The notes below the pieces were generated by a model that saw nothing but the letters and a program-made list of their open reading frames with translations, did no database searches and was not told where the DNA came from. From Mytilus trossulus (taxonomy: Eukaryota; Mollusca; Bivalvia; Mytilida; Mytilidae): 64,000 bases of DNA. The stretch spans positions 63,991,436 to 64,055,435 of the forward strand of contig NC_086381.1 in the NCBI RefSeq assembly GCF_036588685.1, written 5' to 3'. This document shows positions 45,501 through 57,246 of the stretch, in pieces. Position numbers and translations under genes: made by a program. Position 1 is the stretch's first letter. Every line of letters starts with the position of its first letter.

Positions 45501-48235
45501 AGCCTGTCAACATGTTTTCGAATCAACGTGATTGGTATCATGGCATATTGAATATACACATGTTTTAATGTACGAGAACACAACTGTAATACTAAACAAC
45601 TAAACATCTTTGGACATTCATGATGCAGTTAAAAACGGACCTTTCACAAAAAAATGTTCCATTGTGAAGAAAAACAATTAAGACGTTAAATTAAATTTTC
45701 ATACAGACTGCAATATAAAGATTTTGGAGCAAAATTTTGTATACATGCATGTATTTTTACCATTCAAAAAACATAACGACTTATGCAGCAATACGTTTTC
45801 TTAAAATACTGGATCTCCGAATAAATCGGTCAAAGCTGTCACACGATAGCGCTGAAATCTGTCCAAAAAGATAGAAATCACAATTTTTAAGGAGTTAAAT
45901 ACGAAACCCTTTTCTGCTTTATGATGTAACCTCTATGAGTATTCTAAAAGCCATTGTCATAGTGAAACTTGTTAGGAATTTGTCATGAGTATGTATACAT
46001 AAATAAGTGACTGTACAATTGCTTGCAATTTAACTGTCAACCCGCTATCACATGAATTCACGTAAGTTGCTCTTAAACATTTGAAATAAAAATAGAACAT
46101 AGATAGTCATGTCGAACAGGTCAAGTCACGCAAAGAATATATTCATGAAAGACAGTTTTCAAATTCGAACCTAATATCAAAAACTAGATACAACGGAAAA
46201 CAAAAAGATACAATTTAAATATAAAAAATCGCTTAAAATATTAAGCTCGTACAAAACGAAAATACAGGCAAATTCCAAAAAGAATCCCGAATACAGAAAA
46301 TTTCTGAAGTGGCCATGCTTGGCTTTTGAACATTATATTACGATCAAATATATATGTCTAGCTCAACACACAAAATATACCAACAGGTTGATCAACAACC
46401 ATGGATATAACTGCCTTGCTACAGCTATTGAAATGTTGAAAAGTAGTTACAAGGAATTCTAAATCGTATTATTGACATTGTAACCAATGCAATAGACATT
46501 AACAATCTAGCAAACATGATTTTTAGTTTTACATATGGTTGGTAAACCGGATTTGTTCTTTTCTCTATCGAACAGCGGTATACTACTGTTGCCTTTATTT
46601 ATACTGGTCCAAATCAAATGGGGCACGTAACATAAACAACTTACCACAACCGCTCCGAACACTCTGAAACTAAATACACCTGGTACAAAAAGAGTTGCAG
46701 CGACAATATTACAAACCATAAAAGTTATTTTCTGAAATGAGATGGTTAAGTTTATGTATGTCGCTCTTGTTGAAAAGAAAACTATTTAGAATGTAAAAAC
46801 GAAGTAAAGAAAAGCCAAATTTATGTAGAGAACTAGTTATTAGCCTTTTATAGTTGACTATACCGTATGGACTTTGTTGACGGCTTTACGGTGACATATA
46901 GTTGTTAATCTCTATGTCATTTGGTTTCTAGTGGAGAGTTATCTCCTTGGCAACCATGCCACATCTTCCTTTTTAATATATTAAAGATTTGCTACTAAGA
47001 TTGTTTTGTTTTTAAGTGATTCTTTAAAGTTAATTTTACATTTTCAATGACAATGACTTTTTCTTGAAATAGTATGAAATAGTTTGTCAATATGTTACAT
47101 ATTTTTAAATAGCCTATCGCTTTTTGTGTTAGTAAATTGGAAATTAACATAATTTCGTTTAATTATAGACAAATGCAAGGGTAGAGGAAAAATAGATACA
47201 GTGCATGAAGTCAGTAGATGGTAAAGCAAACTAAAAATTCTGAAATCGACATTTGACTTTTACCTCATTTAAACTGGAGTGGGGAGTTATCTCATTGGCA
47301 ATAATACCACATCTTTTTTTTACAATTTAATAAAATTGTTTGTTATAACATATACTATTTCTTACCAAACACCTCCAACTACTTTGACGTCTTTGGGTCA
47401 TACAAAATGGAAAGCTTCCAGTAATTATAAACTGTTAACGAGAGAAAGAAAATTTGATAACCTGATGTTTTAAATATCAACATGTATATGAAGATACATT
47501 TTTGTTTGATTGATTGGCTAATTAATCATGTGTTTATCGTTTGAGATTCATTGGCAAATAGTATACGGTCACATGTTTAAACGCTCATATAAGCATTTAA
47601 TACTGCCTTGTACTAGACTGAAACACAATATTGATATGTGACCTTCATAGCTCACAAGCTGTTTGAAGAATGGCATTTAGACTTAATTGGATATTTTGTC
47701 TCCGAATCCTCAAAATGCTGTATATTATAATTCAGCGATTATCCCGCAGAAATGTGCTTGTTTTAATCACATGACAACGTTGGTTTGGTTTCTACAGCTG
47801 AAAATTTGTATTCGCTCTGGTTTTATACTACACATGTAAACATGTGGCGAAGTATCCATGACGTTTTCCCCAGTGACCAAGCAACTACTTTTATTATTTC
47901 GATAACAACATTCATAAATAGAATAAATGGATGTAAGTTGTGCTCACCCATCCAGAAAACAGGAAACATATTATGTCATAAACAAAGAATGTTTGAGCCG
48001 ACGACACTTGATTTTCACATTCTTTTTCATCGTGTGCAGTTCCATTGTTATCAATGTAGCTTCCATTGTTATCAATGTAGCAATCTTTACTCATATTAAC
48101 ATTGTCAATGATGAATACAGCAATACCCAGTATTGCACATAGTATACCAATGCCTATGTGCAATCCACCAAACGCTCTCAGTGTCGTCATAGGATAGTCT
48201 CTATTGACTCCGTTGTCTTCCTTCTGTACATTCAT
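42394..48235 (-). CDS. Tetraspan membrane protein (MS4A/CD20-like layout), five exons
   Basis: Coding exons in reading order: 48,235-47,948, 47,431-47,366, 46,731-46,645, 44,792-44,664 and 42,534-42,394. They join in phase 0 throughout, with GT..AG introns, to give 236 residues. Membrane segments lie at about 22-43, 83-106, 121-146 and 155-178, the last followed by CCCC. The first outer loop has C52 and C73 and sequons N47, N57 and N64. The inner loop has RRQS. The product is 20 residues shorter than its tandem paralogue at 57,827-62,547 and lacks that protein's C-terminal PPPY. The four-pass layout and cysteine pair resemble MS4A/CD20 proteins; that placement is inference. The start is the first ATG of exon 1 and aligns with an internal Met of the paralogue. 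Introns hold several MITEs. Confidence 0.75.
42625..42745 (-). repeat. Family B fragment in intron 4
   Basis: GTGTACTATCGTTTGTCTGT and GCTGTCCCTGTTGTGTCTTT match the reverse family B end. Confidence 0.65.
43116..43789. mobile_element. 674-bp TTAA-flanked MITE in intron 4
   Basis: TTAA (43,112-43,115 and 43,790-43,793) flanks inverted ends AGGGGCACTAGCT and (reverse complement) AGGGGTACTAGCT. No ORF. The TTAA target and AGGG start fit Kolobok-type elements; piggyBac-type is an alternative. Confidence 0.8.
43840..44290 (+). repeat. Family B copy in intron 4
   Basis: It runs from AAAAGATACCAGAGAAACAG through GAGCAACACGAACCCCACCA and CAGGTGCTCCGGAAGGGTAA to TTGGTTTAATAGCTTCCTAT. Confidence 0.85.
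44664..44792 (-). CDS. Tetraspan gene 1, exon 4
   Basis: 43 codons (RVEPRTDTVV.. to ..TSWDDTD) with helix four and the CCCC cluster. The acceptor is CCTATAG| and the donor |GTAAGT. A + strand ORF over the same bases is its shadow. Confidence 0.8.
45055..45210 (-). repeat. Family B fragment in intron 3
   Basis: GGTGGGGTTCGTGTTGCTCA, GTCTTGTGTACTATTATTTG and GCCATGGCGTTGTCAGTTTA match the reverse family B end. Confidence 0.8.
45390..45425 (+). repeat. Family A tail in intron 3
   Basis: TTGACAGTTGTCTCATTGGA followed by AATCATTC. Confidence 0.6.
46645..46731 (-). CDS. Tetraspan gene 1, exon 3
   Basis: 29 codons starting KITFMVCNIVAATLF, which form the third membrane helix. The acceptor is CATTTCAG| and the donor |GTAAGT. 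Confidence 0.8.
46850..46978 (+). repeat. Family A 3' half in intron 2
   Basis: TAGTTGACTATACCGTATGG, GGTGACATATAGTTGTTAAT and GGCAACCATGCCACATCTTC. Confidence 0.8.
47276..47325 (+). repeat. Family A tail beside exon 2
   Basis: GGGGAGTTATCTCATTGGCA followed by ATAATACCACATC. It lies about 40 bases beyond the exon 2 donor, inside intron 2. Confidence 0.75.
47366..47431 (-). CDS. Tetraspan gene 1, exon 2
   Basis: 22 codons (FIITGSFPFCMTQRRQ.. to RCL). The acceptor is TTAACAG| and the donor |GTAAGA. It encodes the end of helix two and the inner loop with RRQS. Too short to appear as a long ORF; found by comparison with the paralogous exon. Confidence 0.75.
47948..48235 (-). CDS. Tetraspan gene 1, exon 1
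   Basis: 96 codons: a cytosolic head of about 20 residues, the first membrane helix, the glycosylatable outer loop and the start of helix two. The donor reads GGATGG|GTGAGC. Confidence 0.8.
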
Positions 48236-48994
48236 TATCAGTTGATTTATGATGGTGTTGCTGAAAAATCTTTACATCTATCAATAAACGCAAGTACAAA
48301 AACCAGAAATATGACAAGGAAAAATATTCAAACATCATCCAATATCGGTCTTGTTAAAATTGATAATGCGTGAATTCAGATAACGGACCCGGAACAATGA
48401 GATATATATAAGATATTTAATATAAATGGTTTTAAAACAGATTTTGAACTTGTATGCATTGTTAAGAGTTAAAATGACCTTTATTTGCAGTTATTTATAA
48501 TAGTAATATATATCATCCTTTGGAGGAAGTGTCACTTTAAAAGAAAACACAGGTTAATACAAAGGTGCTACTACCACAAAAAAGCTGAAAGGTTGACAAT
48601 TTACTGTGAAGTTTTAAAAATAATTTGATCTTTTTGCTTTAACATACTATTTTATATACTAGTATATAAAGTTATTAGTTAAAGAAGGCGTATAATTTTC
48701 TTCTTTATGAAACTGATAACAAAAGGATCGTATCAACAAACACGTAAATGTACCACACTCTATTAACGATAAAACAGGTAAAGGTCACATTTGTAAACAA
48801 CAATATTTGTTTTACCGACAGGAGACCTGATATTAAGCATTTGAAACTATTGCGTTATAATTTTCTAGTACAATTGAATTCGGAAAAATGAATTTATTAT
48901 TTAGATATATTCAGACATTTCTTTCACAATGCAGGTCATGACCACTTCATTTTTTTAGCTACAGGTGTTATTGGCTCACATATATAGCTACAAA
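48236..48994. other. 5' flank of the first tetraspan gene
   Basis: AT-rich and with no recognised repeat. It should hold the promoter and perhaps an untranslated exon, but no element can be placed. Confidence 0.4.
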
Positions 48995-49270
48995 TGAAAT
49001 AGAGAATGGAAATTGGGAATAAGTCAAAGAGACAACAATCCAACTATAGAGCAGATAGCAGCCAAAGATTTAAAATGGGCCTTCAACGCAGCGCATCCGG
49101 AAGTGGTCATGGGCTGGCCCCTAAATAAAATTGAGTACTAGTTCAGTGAAAATGGAATCACACTTAACTCTAAAACATATAATTGAACTAAAATCCGAAC
49201 ATACAAGACTAAAAAAAGGCCAAAGATCGCTGAATTATGACAGGCGCAAAAAGACGGCGGGGTTAATATA
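48995..49270 (+). repeat. Dispersed repeat family D
   Basis: ATAGAGAATGGAAATTGGGA, GACAACAATCCAACTATAGA, GGGCTGGCCCCTAAATAAA and GGCGGGGTTAATAT match 31,610-31,900. Confidence 0.8.
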
Positions 49271-49400
49271 AATTAAAGAAGATGTGGTATGATTGCCTAT
49301 GAGACAACTCTCCACAAGAGATCAAATGTCACACAAAAAAACGACCGTAGTTAACGGTACGCCTTTAACAATGATCAAATCCCATACATATTAAATATGC
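49271..49400 (-). repeat. Family A copy abutting family D
   Basis: AAGAAGATGTGGTATGATTG, TGAGACAACTCTCCACAAGA and GTACGCCTTTAACAATGATC are the reverse complement of the family A end. Confidence 0.8.
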
Positions 49401-49689
49401 TTTGTGAGAAATCAACCAAATAAATATCCTTGATATGTTCATTTTTAGAAAATGTCATGTTTTACAAATGTTACTGTATCTGAGTAGAAAGTTAATGAAC
49501 TATGGGTATATCAAACAGTTCCTCGGAAGGTACATATACATTGTTGATAAATATTCCGTATTAACTTAGCAAATGATACACGATGGTCTTGAAGTATAGA
49601 TTCTGCGTACTGACATTGTTTGTCATCTAAAGACGTGTTATAGTGTTCTTTTATTTGTTTTTATTAATAATTTTTTTACCGCTTTTTTT

Positions 49690-49910
49690 CGTGATATCCA
49701 TTTAACTTGGCTCTGTACTTATACATCCCTATAAACTAGGTTCAATCCACAATTTTTAAATTGGAAAATGCCTGTACCAAGTTAGGAATATGACAGTTGT
49801 TATCAATTTGTTTGATGTGTTTGAGCTTTAATTTGATCTTGCCATTTGATTAGGAACTCTCCGTTTTGAACCTTCCTCGGAGTTCAGTATTTTTATTATT
49901 TTACTTTTAA
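49690..49910 (+). repeat. Family C copy
   Basis: GGCTCTGTACTTATACATCC, AAATGCCTGTACCAAGTTAG, TTTGATGTGTTTGAGCTTTA and CTCGGAGTTCAGTATTTTTA. Confidence 0.85.
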
Positions 49911-50099
49911 TTCACACCAAGCTACACCAATCTAAAGATTACCGTAGTTGATTTTAGCACAATCTTACGAATCCGCCAGACCTCCCCCTTTCCCATTTTT
50001 TATTTGAGTTTTTCTAGCGAAACGAACGTGTGGTTAACCCACTCATAAGTCTAGTATAGGTAAAGAAAAGGAAATATTATGACATAGGCATGTAATGGT

Positions 50100-50168
50100 T
50101 TAATTTTAAATTGTTATTTGGATGGAGAGTTGTCTCATTGGCACTCACACCACATCTTCCTATATCTA
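50100..50168 (+). repeat. Family A tail
   Basis: TTATTTGGATGGAGAGTTGT followed by CTCATTGGCACTCACACCAC. Confidence 0.85.
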
Positions 50169-50354
50169 TGTAGTTTTCGGCACTTTTGTCTGAAATACTG
50201 ACGAACAGGTCTTAAATATGATCATTAATTTTGCACTCGATTTTTAAGTAAATTTCAATAATTTTTAAGCGCATGTACGACTGCAACCTTTACCTAAATA
50301 TTTATTAATCATTCGTTAATACTTCATCAATTAAATGAGATTAACTAAGGACAC

Positions 50355-50545
50355 ATCTAGCGACTTATTTTCGCGTATACTTTATTTCGCGTTAAGCCCT
50401 TTCTATCTTTTTTGCGATTCTCAAATTTACTAAAAAAAAATCCATGTTTTACATATTAAGGACGATAAATATTTGCGATATTTTTCTAAACGCGAAATTC
50501 GCGAAAACAAATCGCTCGCGAAAATCTGTTGGTTCACAGTAACAC
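50355..50545 (+). repeat. CGCGAAA-rich repeat (family F)
   Basis: ATTTTCGCGTATACTTTATT, AAACGCGAAATTCGCGAAAA and GAAAATCTGTTGGTTCACAG. A related block in the same orientation, ending TTTACAGTA, is at 58,505-58,712. Confidence 0.6.
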
Positions 50546-51189
50546 TCAATACGGCTGTATAAAACGTCTTACCTGAAGAGGACAGATTATCTTTCTAATT
50601 GGTTTACTATCTGAGGATGTGTGATTGCATTGCGAAATAAATTGATCTTTACATTGTTATCTAACCGGGGTTTTACAGTGCAATACTGTTATAAAAATGG
50701 GTGTATGTGATAATTTTTAATATCCTGGTTCAATAAGAATAATGGGAGAAATGTTAATAGATTTAGTTTCATTATTGATGTCAATTGAATATCCTGGTAA
50801 GGGGGATTAAGAATTTGTTTTGACGGTATATAAACTTCACCCGTTATTTGTCTTGCATTTTATATACTTTGATGAACAGTCATTTCCTGTACTTTGGACC
50901 AATCAATGTTAAAATATTTTTTAGAGTTAAGGTAATAGTACATTCGTCTCAACTCGGCCGATTCCGTACCCTCAAGAGTAGCGGATTCTACCGAGGATTG
51001 CCGAATGGGTAATAGTAATGAGACGTCGATAATTTATCAAATCTCATATTCAGAGATTGTATTTATTGTAACTATTTACTTTTAAACTTAAGATCTGCAT
51101 TTCACGGAAAATCCTGTCTAAACTAAATCCGTTGTAAAAATATTCGGAGAGCTGCTTTAATGGAATTTATTTAGAACTTTCGAAATAAG
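50546..51189. other. Gene-free stretch
   Basis: No coding. GGTAATAGTA occurs twice near 50,930 and 51,008, each linked to a GTCTCA or GAGACG word, suggesting a small inverted structure. Confidence 0.35.
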
Positions 51190-52417
51190 GCCGTGTTCAC
51201 GTCAAACGCCATGTACAGTAAATATGTTTACATTTAATTTAATGTAATGTACACTGGTTTCACATTTAATTTGTTCACATCTATAAACCTTGTTTAATTA
51301 CCTGTACATAAGATGTGTTCACACTTGTAAACTATATGTCATGTAAATGTTTATTACGTAGAACCGAATGCAAATTTTTCGGACAACTTTTCTAGCAGTT
51401 AGGAAACGACCAATTGACTTTAAAAAGAATTCGAATTTTTCTGTAAAGTATTCCGATCCTCAATTTGACAAAAAAAATTATTCATGTCATAGAAATGATG
51501 AAAAAAATATTCTGAATCCATAGTTTCATCATACATTACAGTGTCAAATATTAAAAAAAGATATTTGATTGCTGGCATCGAAAAAAAAACTGAATAAAAA
51601 GGCTCGCGCCAAAAAAAAAATCCCCCCTTTTTTTGAGGTTAAGTGGTTGCTCCTTTATTAAAGCCATTTTGACGATTTGCAGTAGTTTGAAGATATTAAA
51701 GATGTCTCGATTACGCATTAAAAAATGTAGGCTACACCAGTATGCTTACAGACGAAGAAAAGGGGTTGAGATGTTAAGGATCACTACATTTTTTATCTTT
51801 TCTGTTTATTTCAAATGGTATTTTTTCTCCAAGGAGTAGTTAGCAAAGGGATATGTTTATGTTTTTTTTTTATTATTATTTATAAATGTATTTTAACGGA
51901 TCTGAGATACTAGATAAATAATACAATTTACCTCACACTTTTTTTAGTAATGCATTTATGAGTGAATCGTTGTTTGAGGAAAGACCAGTGGCAAATATCT
52001 CCGTGTACGTCCAATAGATTCCGAAAGACCCTTTCAAATGAATTATGTGTTCGGCAATAATGATGCTTCGAGTCTTGATAAGGGATTAATAAAACAACAT
52101 AAAGTGTTTTTTTTTATAACAAATAAATATATCAAGTTAAGATATTTCTGTATAGAACTTCATAATTGTTTTAAATATCAATTTTATTTAAAATCGTTCC
52201 TTCCTTAAATATACTTGGTAAAATTAAAGTTCTAGATGCCTAGCTTTGTGTACACGTTACCTACACAAGGCCTACATTGACTATCGACTGCATGTAGACA
52301 AAACAGGATTTAAACTACATGTAAACATTGAGTTTTATGAATGGGACCGTAATTGTGTTTAGTTAACATGTGAGTTACACTAACACAACACCGAGTTTAG
52401 GTCAATGTGAAAACGGC
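51190..52417. mobile_element. Possible 1.2 kb TIR element
   Basis: The left end GCCGTGTTCACGTCAAA and the right end (reverse complement) GCCGTTTTCACATTGAC are flanked by ATAAG on both sides (51,185-51,189 and 52,418-52,422). Subterminal sequence is rich in TGTTCACA / TGTAAAC words at both ends. No transposase ORF. Confidence 0.5.
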
Positions 52418-52422
52418 ATAAG

Positions 52423-53089
52423 ATAGATAATATTAGTTAATAAGCAGTTCTGACAGTTATATAATAGAACACTTCTAAGAGAGTGCTGTTCTATCACTAC
52501 CATGGACATACTGTCAGTTCGCTTTCGAAAAATGTTGCTCTAGTTTTTTTCCCACTTTCGATCAATAATTGAAGTTTGCATTTAACATCTACATCCAGTT
52601 GAGAAGACATGAAATATTGATATGAATGAACGGAAAATAAAACAGCCTGCAACCATAAATCAATGTACATTAAAGAAAGCAACGAAGCAATGCAACACAA
52701 CAACTTACTTGATTTATAAAACAATAAATCTAGAATCAAGTTTTTTTTCGTCTCTATTATATACAACGTTCTAAAAGAAACACAACTAATATGTTCAAAT
52801 ACTCATCTGTCCGTTTTAAATTGATGATTTTACGTTTTTTGTATTTCAAGAATGCATTTAGCTTTCATCAGTCCCGAATATTTTGGAAGGTCAAAATATG
52901 GCGCGGAACCCGGAGCAGAATCCAAATATTTGCAAAAGGCAATTTTTTAATGAAATCAATCGCTAGAAGAAATAAGAATGTTTGACAATGCCTTCCAAAA
53001 TGCAAGTTTCAGTTTTGTGGTTAAACATTTAGAAATTGTGGAAAGCTCCGAAAAAAGTGGTTTAGTGTAAGGGTGACTTCTTGGCGCCT
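52423..53089. other. Gene-free stretch
   Basis: Only short chance ORFs on both strands, without a domain or repeat I recognise. Confidence 0.35.
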
Positions 53090-53330
53090 GTAAACATGTT
53101 AAGCACCTTCTGTATCTGGTTGTCTCAAGTAACGAGCCTGTTTGTGGTTGTTTTGATGTGTTGCTAGATATCATATGTATGTTTCGTAAACTGTTGTATA
53201 CATAGATCAATGCAATAGTTGTCTCGTATGAATTTTATCATATCGGGAATTTTTATAGCTTTCTATGGCGTATGGATTAACCTCATTGCTTAATGCCAAA
53301 CAGTTACGTTAACCTACAGTTGCTAATATT
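53090..53330 (+). repeat. Diverged family A copy
   Basis: GGCGCCTGTAAACATGTTAA, GTTGTCTCAAGTAACGAGCC and TTTATAGCTTTCTATGGCGT follow the family A order loosely. Confidence 0.5.
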
Positions 53331-53459
53331 TACGTAACGTTATAGCTGATGGTAGTGTATTTCATTTGAAATTCAATTCCATATTCTTATTCATATATTT
53401 TTCAATTTTTTTACATATCATAATTGCAGTTTAGCTGTTTTATTTCTATCGGTGCTTAA

Positions 53460-53802
53460 GGATGTACTGTGGTGGGCTAAGGTAAAATTTAATTCAAAAT
53501 ATGCTAAAAATATTGATAGGTCATGGAGCTCCTTTTCGAGATAGTTGACTCAAATATGGCAGGAAAAGGCTGACTCGGACTTTTACCTTATAAATGCATT
53601 GGTATTATTGGGGTCTCAAATCAAAAGAAAGAAAATCAAGAATCTTCTTAAATTTTGTCAAATGAACTTTAATGAGCTATTAAGTCTTATGTAAAAAGAT
53701 AAATATGTGTTATGCGGCAAATGCTTTACCTTGAATCGCATGTAAAACACTGAGAAGTCTGAATATTTGACAACTTTTCAAAAACCTCACCTAAGTACAT
53801 CC
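53460..53802. mobile_element. 343-bp TTAA-flanked MITE
   Basis: TTAA (53,456-53,459 and 53,803-53,806) flanks inverted ends GGATGTACTGTGGTG and (reverse complement) GGATGTACTTAGGTG. No ORF. Confidence 0.8.
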
Positions 53803-54079
53803 TTAAATTATTAATCAACATACGTTAACCGAACTACTGACTTGAGTAACCAAAGTGACTAAAGTTGGAATACAAAAGCAAAATCTATTGATATCCCTAT
53901 GTTTTTGCTGAACACATTTTGTATCAAAATACATTAAATATTTGAGCAAAATGAAACGGTTTTTTTTTGGTCGTTTTGTCGTTTCATTTCACGAATGTTT
54001 ATTGTTAGGAAAACAAAAATCCGAAAACAAAATCTGACTATAATTAAATGAATAACGGAAAACTTGAAAAATAAAAGAA

Positions 54080-54390
54080 AAGCGAATGATACTAGAGGAA
54101 CAGCCAAGATAATAGATCGAAAATAATCTGACAACTACATGGCTAAAAAATAAATAGAAAAACAGACAAATAATAGTACACAAGACACAACACAAACTAC
54201 TAACGACTAAGTCAACACGAACCCCGCCAAAAACTGGGGGTGCTCTCAGGTGCTCAAGAAGTGGCACCCTTCGTGAAAAGTGAACAGGATTGTAGTTACG
54301 ACATAAGGAACATATTCGATATCATCTGTAAAACGGATTTACCATAACGATCAACCAAGTCGTGATGGTGTCCGTAAAATTGACGATGGT
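54080..54390 (+). repeat. Family B copy
   Basis: AATGATACTAGAGGAACAGC, AATAGTACACAAGACACAAC, AACACGAACCCCGCCAAAAA, then CATCTGTAAAACGGATTTAC and GTCGTGATGGTGTCCGTAAA. The part between CAGGTGCTC and GTGGCACCC is shortened. Confidence 0.85.
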
Positions 54391-55669
54391 ATGATGTCGA
54401 TTATATGGTCAATGACTGCATGTGAAATTTTAATTTACGGGCAATACAATTTGACTGCTCAAATCGGACAATTGCAGTATTGATCGAAATAAATAACTTG
54501 TATCCATTTGTTTAAAAGGAAAAAACATTTAGCATTGTTTAGATCGTATTTACAATGTTTACCTTGTCTACCATACATATCAAGTGAATAACAGAAATCA
54601 GGAACTCCAAGGAAAATTCAAAATTGACAGTTCCTTTTCCGATGGTTAAATCAAAAGCTGAAAAACATCTAACGAATGGGGAAAAAATGTGTTATTCCAT
54701 AGTTGTTACATGCATTCCCTTATGTAGAAAATTGTTCATTTAACCTCGGGTTATCCTGGCTTAACCCAATACGAGTATGATAATTGCATTCCATTATGTT
54801 GACCTTAATGTGTGAACAAACCGTACTTTGACTTACAAGGGTTAACTTTAACAAATTGTAACTAGGAGAGACAGTTGTCTTATTGGCATTCATACCACAT
54901 CTGATATCTCTATGATACATGTATGTTTATGGAAAAACATAGAAGACATTTTGCAAATTTCCTCAAAACTGCGCAATTTTGTTCCAACCCATTTCTAGAA
55001 AAAGATAAACTAATAAGGTAGACGTTTCAGACATAATAAAAATGATAACAAAATGAATCAACAAATACATGATTGTATTAAATGACATTAAATAAATTAA
55101 AGTATATGACCACACTTGTTAATGCTCATATTAATTTTTTATCAACTAAAGACGCATTATCAAACATTTTGAATTATTTTGGTTTTCTTTACTCAAGTTA
55201 AATGAAATTCTGAATTATAAACTTATTCATGATATTATCTAGAAACATTGAGATACAATTTGTTCACATTAAAATTAAAAACTTTTTTGGAAAGAGTATA
55301 CTAAGGGAAAATACATGAACTACTTTTATACGATATATGGTTAACCAGAAAACGGTATCTTAACTCGACAATATTTGTGTAACACTCGATAAAACCACTG
55401 GGGTGATGTCACTGCTTGTTGAAATTCAACTCCGAGGTTATCATCACCTATATAATCAGTATTTATTTATATTGACATGAATTATCATTGATGGGTTCAT
55501 ATACTAAAAATTTCATGTTTATTTTTATTAGCTATCAGACTTTATAGATAACGACTGTCTTAAGAATACAGAGAGAAAACTAAGCTGACGGAGCGGAGCG
55601 TCTTTATTCAATTCCTCTTATATATTGCGTCGATGTGTTCTTGTTCTATGATTACGTGTATTCTTGTTG
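54391..55669. other. Mostly gene-free stretch
   Basis: A family A tail (GACAGTTGTCTTATTGGCAT, 54,855-54,905) is the only repeat recognised. No coding seen. Confidence 0.45.
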
Positions 55670-56015
55670 CCTTGATACATATGACGTGGCTTGTACTTAT
55701 ACATGCCGTCGTTTTGTTAATGTTGTTTGATAATTTTTGTTTTCATGTCTTTCATTCAATTTGTTTACTAATAATGTCTCTGTTTTGTTCACATAATGTG
55801 TCAATGTGATGAAATTCAGTGCGACTGTCATACAAGTCAGTGGTTCAGCTAGCTATAAAACCAGGTTTGATCGACCCTTTTCTACATAAGAAAATGTCTG
55901 CATTAAGTCTGGAATATGACAGTTTTGTTTTCGTTTGATGTGTTTGAGCTTTTGAGTTTGACATTTGATTACGGACTTCTCGTTTTGTATTTTCCTAGGA
56001 CTTTATCATTTTTGT
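55670..56015 (+). repeat. Family C copy, longest in the window
   Basis: GACGTGGCTTGTACTTATAC, GTCATACAAGTCAGTGGTTC, CAGCTAGCTATAAAACCAGG, TTCGTTTGATGTGTTTGAGC and TTTCCTAGGACTTTATCATT. Confidence 0.85.
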
Positions 56016-56509
56016 GATTTTTTTTCCATACGTATACCGAATAGCGCTCAGCCATTGTTATTTATAAAAAAAAAGATGTACGAAAGGTATGTTTGATGGG
56101 ACCAGTGCAAGAAAACTATCCATTTGCAAAGAACACAGCTCTTACCGCTGTTTGTTACTTGACTTACCTAATAATATGTATTATTCTTTTGTATTCACAC
56201 ATCATCATATGGTTATTACTTTATTTGTTGGTTGCATATCAATTGTCCAGTACTTGGACTTAATTTCATGTAGAATATTTAATTTGACAAATTTTTTTTA
56301 ATTGCACTAACTATTTAAATATTGTAAAGTTTAAAACACTAGTAAGTAGGAAAACTGTAAAATAACTTGAGAAGATTTTTTCAATTTACAGCTGCCATTT
56401 CAAATTTGAGTTGGGTTGTATAAATACCGGGCCACGTCCACTTGTCTTTTTGTCCATCTGATGAGTTCAGTCTTTTCCAACTAATTTTCATAGTTCGTTC
56501 TTATGTTGT
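56016..56509. other. Gene-free stretch
   Basis: A 70-codon + strand ORF here has no recognisable domain. No repeats recognised. Confidence 0.35.
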
Positions 56510-56862
56510 ACTGATATACCACTGTCCCAGGTTAGGTGGAGGGTCGGGATTCCGCTAACATGTTTAACCCCGCCACATTATTTTAGTGCCTGTTCCAAGT
56601 ACGAGGCCTGTAATTCAGTGGTTGTCGTTTGTTTATGTGTTACATATTTGTTTTTCGTTCATTATTTTATATAAATAAGGCCATTAGTTTTCTCGTTTGA
56701 ATTGTTTTACATTGTCTTATCAGGACCTTTTATAGCTGACTATGCGGTATTGGCTTTGCTCATTGTTGAAGGCCGTACGGTGACCTATAGTTGTTAATGT
56801 CTGTGTCATTTTGGTCTCTGGTGGACAGTTGTCTCATTGGAAATCATACCACATCTTCTTTT
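56510..56862 (+). repeat. Family A copy, full-length reference for this window
   Basis: About 350 bases, running from ACTGTCCCAGGTTAGGTGGA through CCGCTAACATGTTTAACCCC, GTCGTTTGTTTATGTGTTAC, TATAGCTGACTATGCGGTAT and TACGGTGACCTATAGTTGTT to GTTGTCTCATTGGAAATCAT and CCACATCTTC. It shows no terminal inverted repeat, so a SINE or a solo non-coding element is as likely as a MITE. Confidence 0.85.
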
Positions 56863-57246
56863 TTTATATTCTCGCAATTTGAAACACGCTGTTACAAATC
56901 TTTTGTTTCAAACATTCAAATTATTTCGGGATGAAAGAACCTTTTTGTTTTGATAAGAAATTCTTCGAACGTGCATAAAAGTGTCCACCCATTAAAACCT
57001 CGACAATTTTTGTTGTTATTGGAACATTGGCAATGAGAGAACAATTTTATCGGAAGAGGTTTTGAAACAATATTCATTTTTGTTATTGTTGCCGGGGTTA
57101 GTCTATTATCAGGTGAAATTAATCAGAAATTAAATAAAAACTATGCCAAAAAGTAAAACAACAAAAATATCCAAGGAACATATTCATATGGTGTAATTTC
57201 TTTACATAATTTGGGGTTCATTAGTATGTTATCTTTGTCATTAAAA

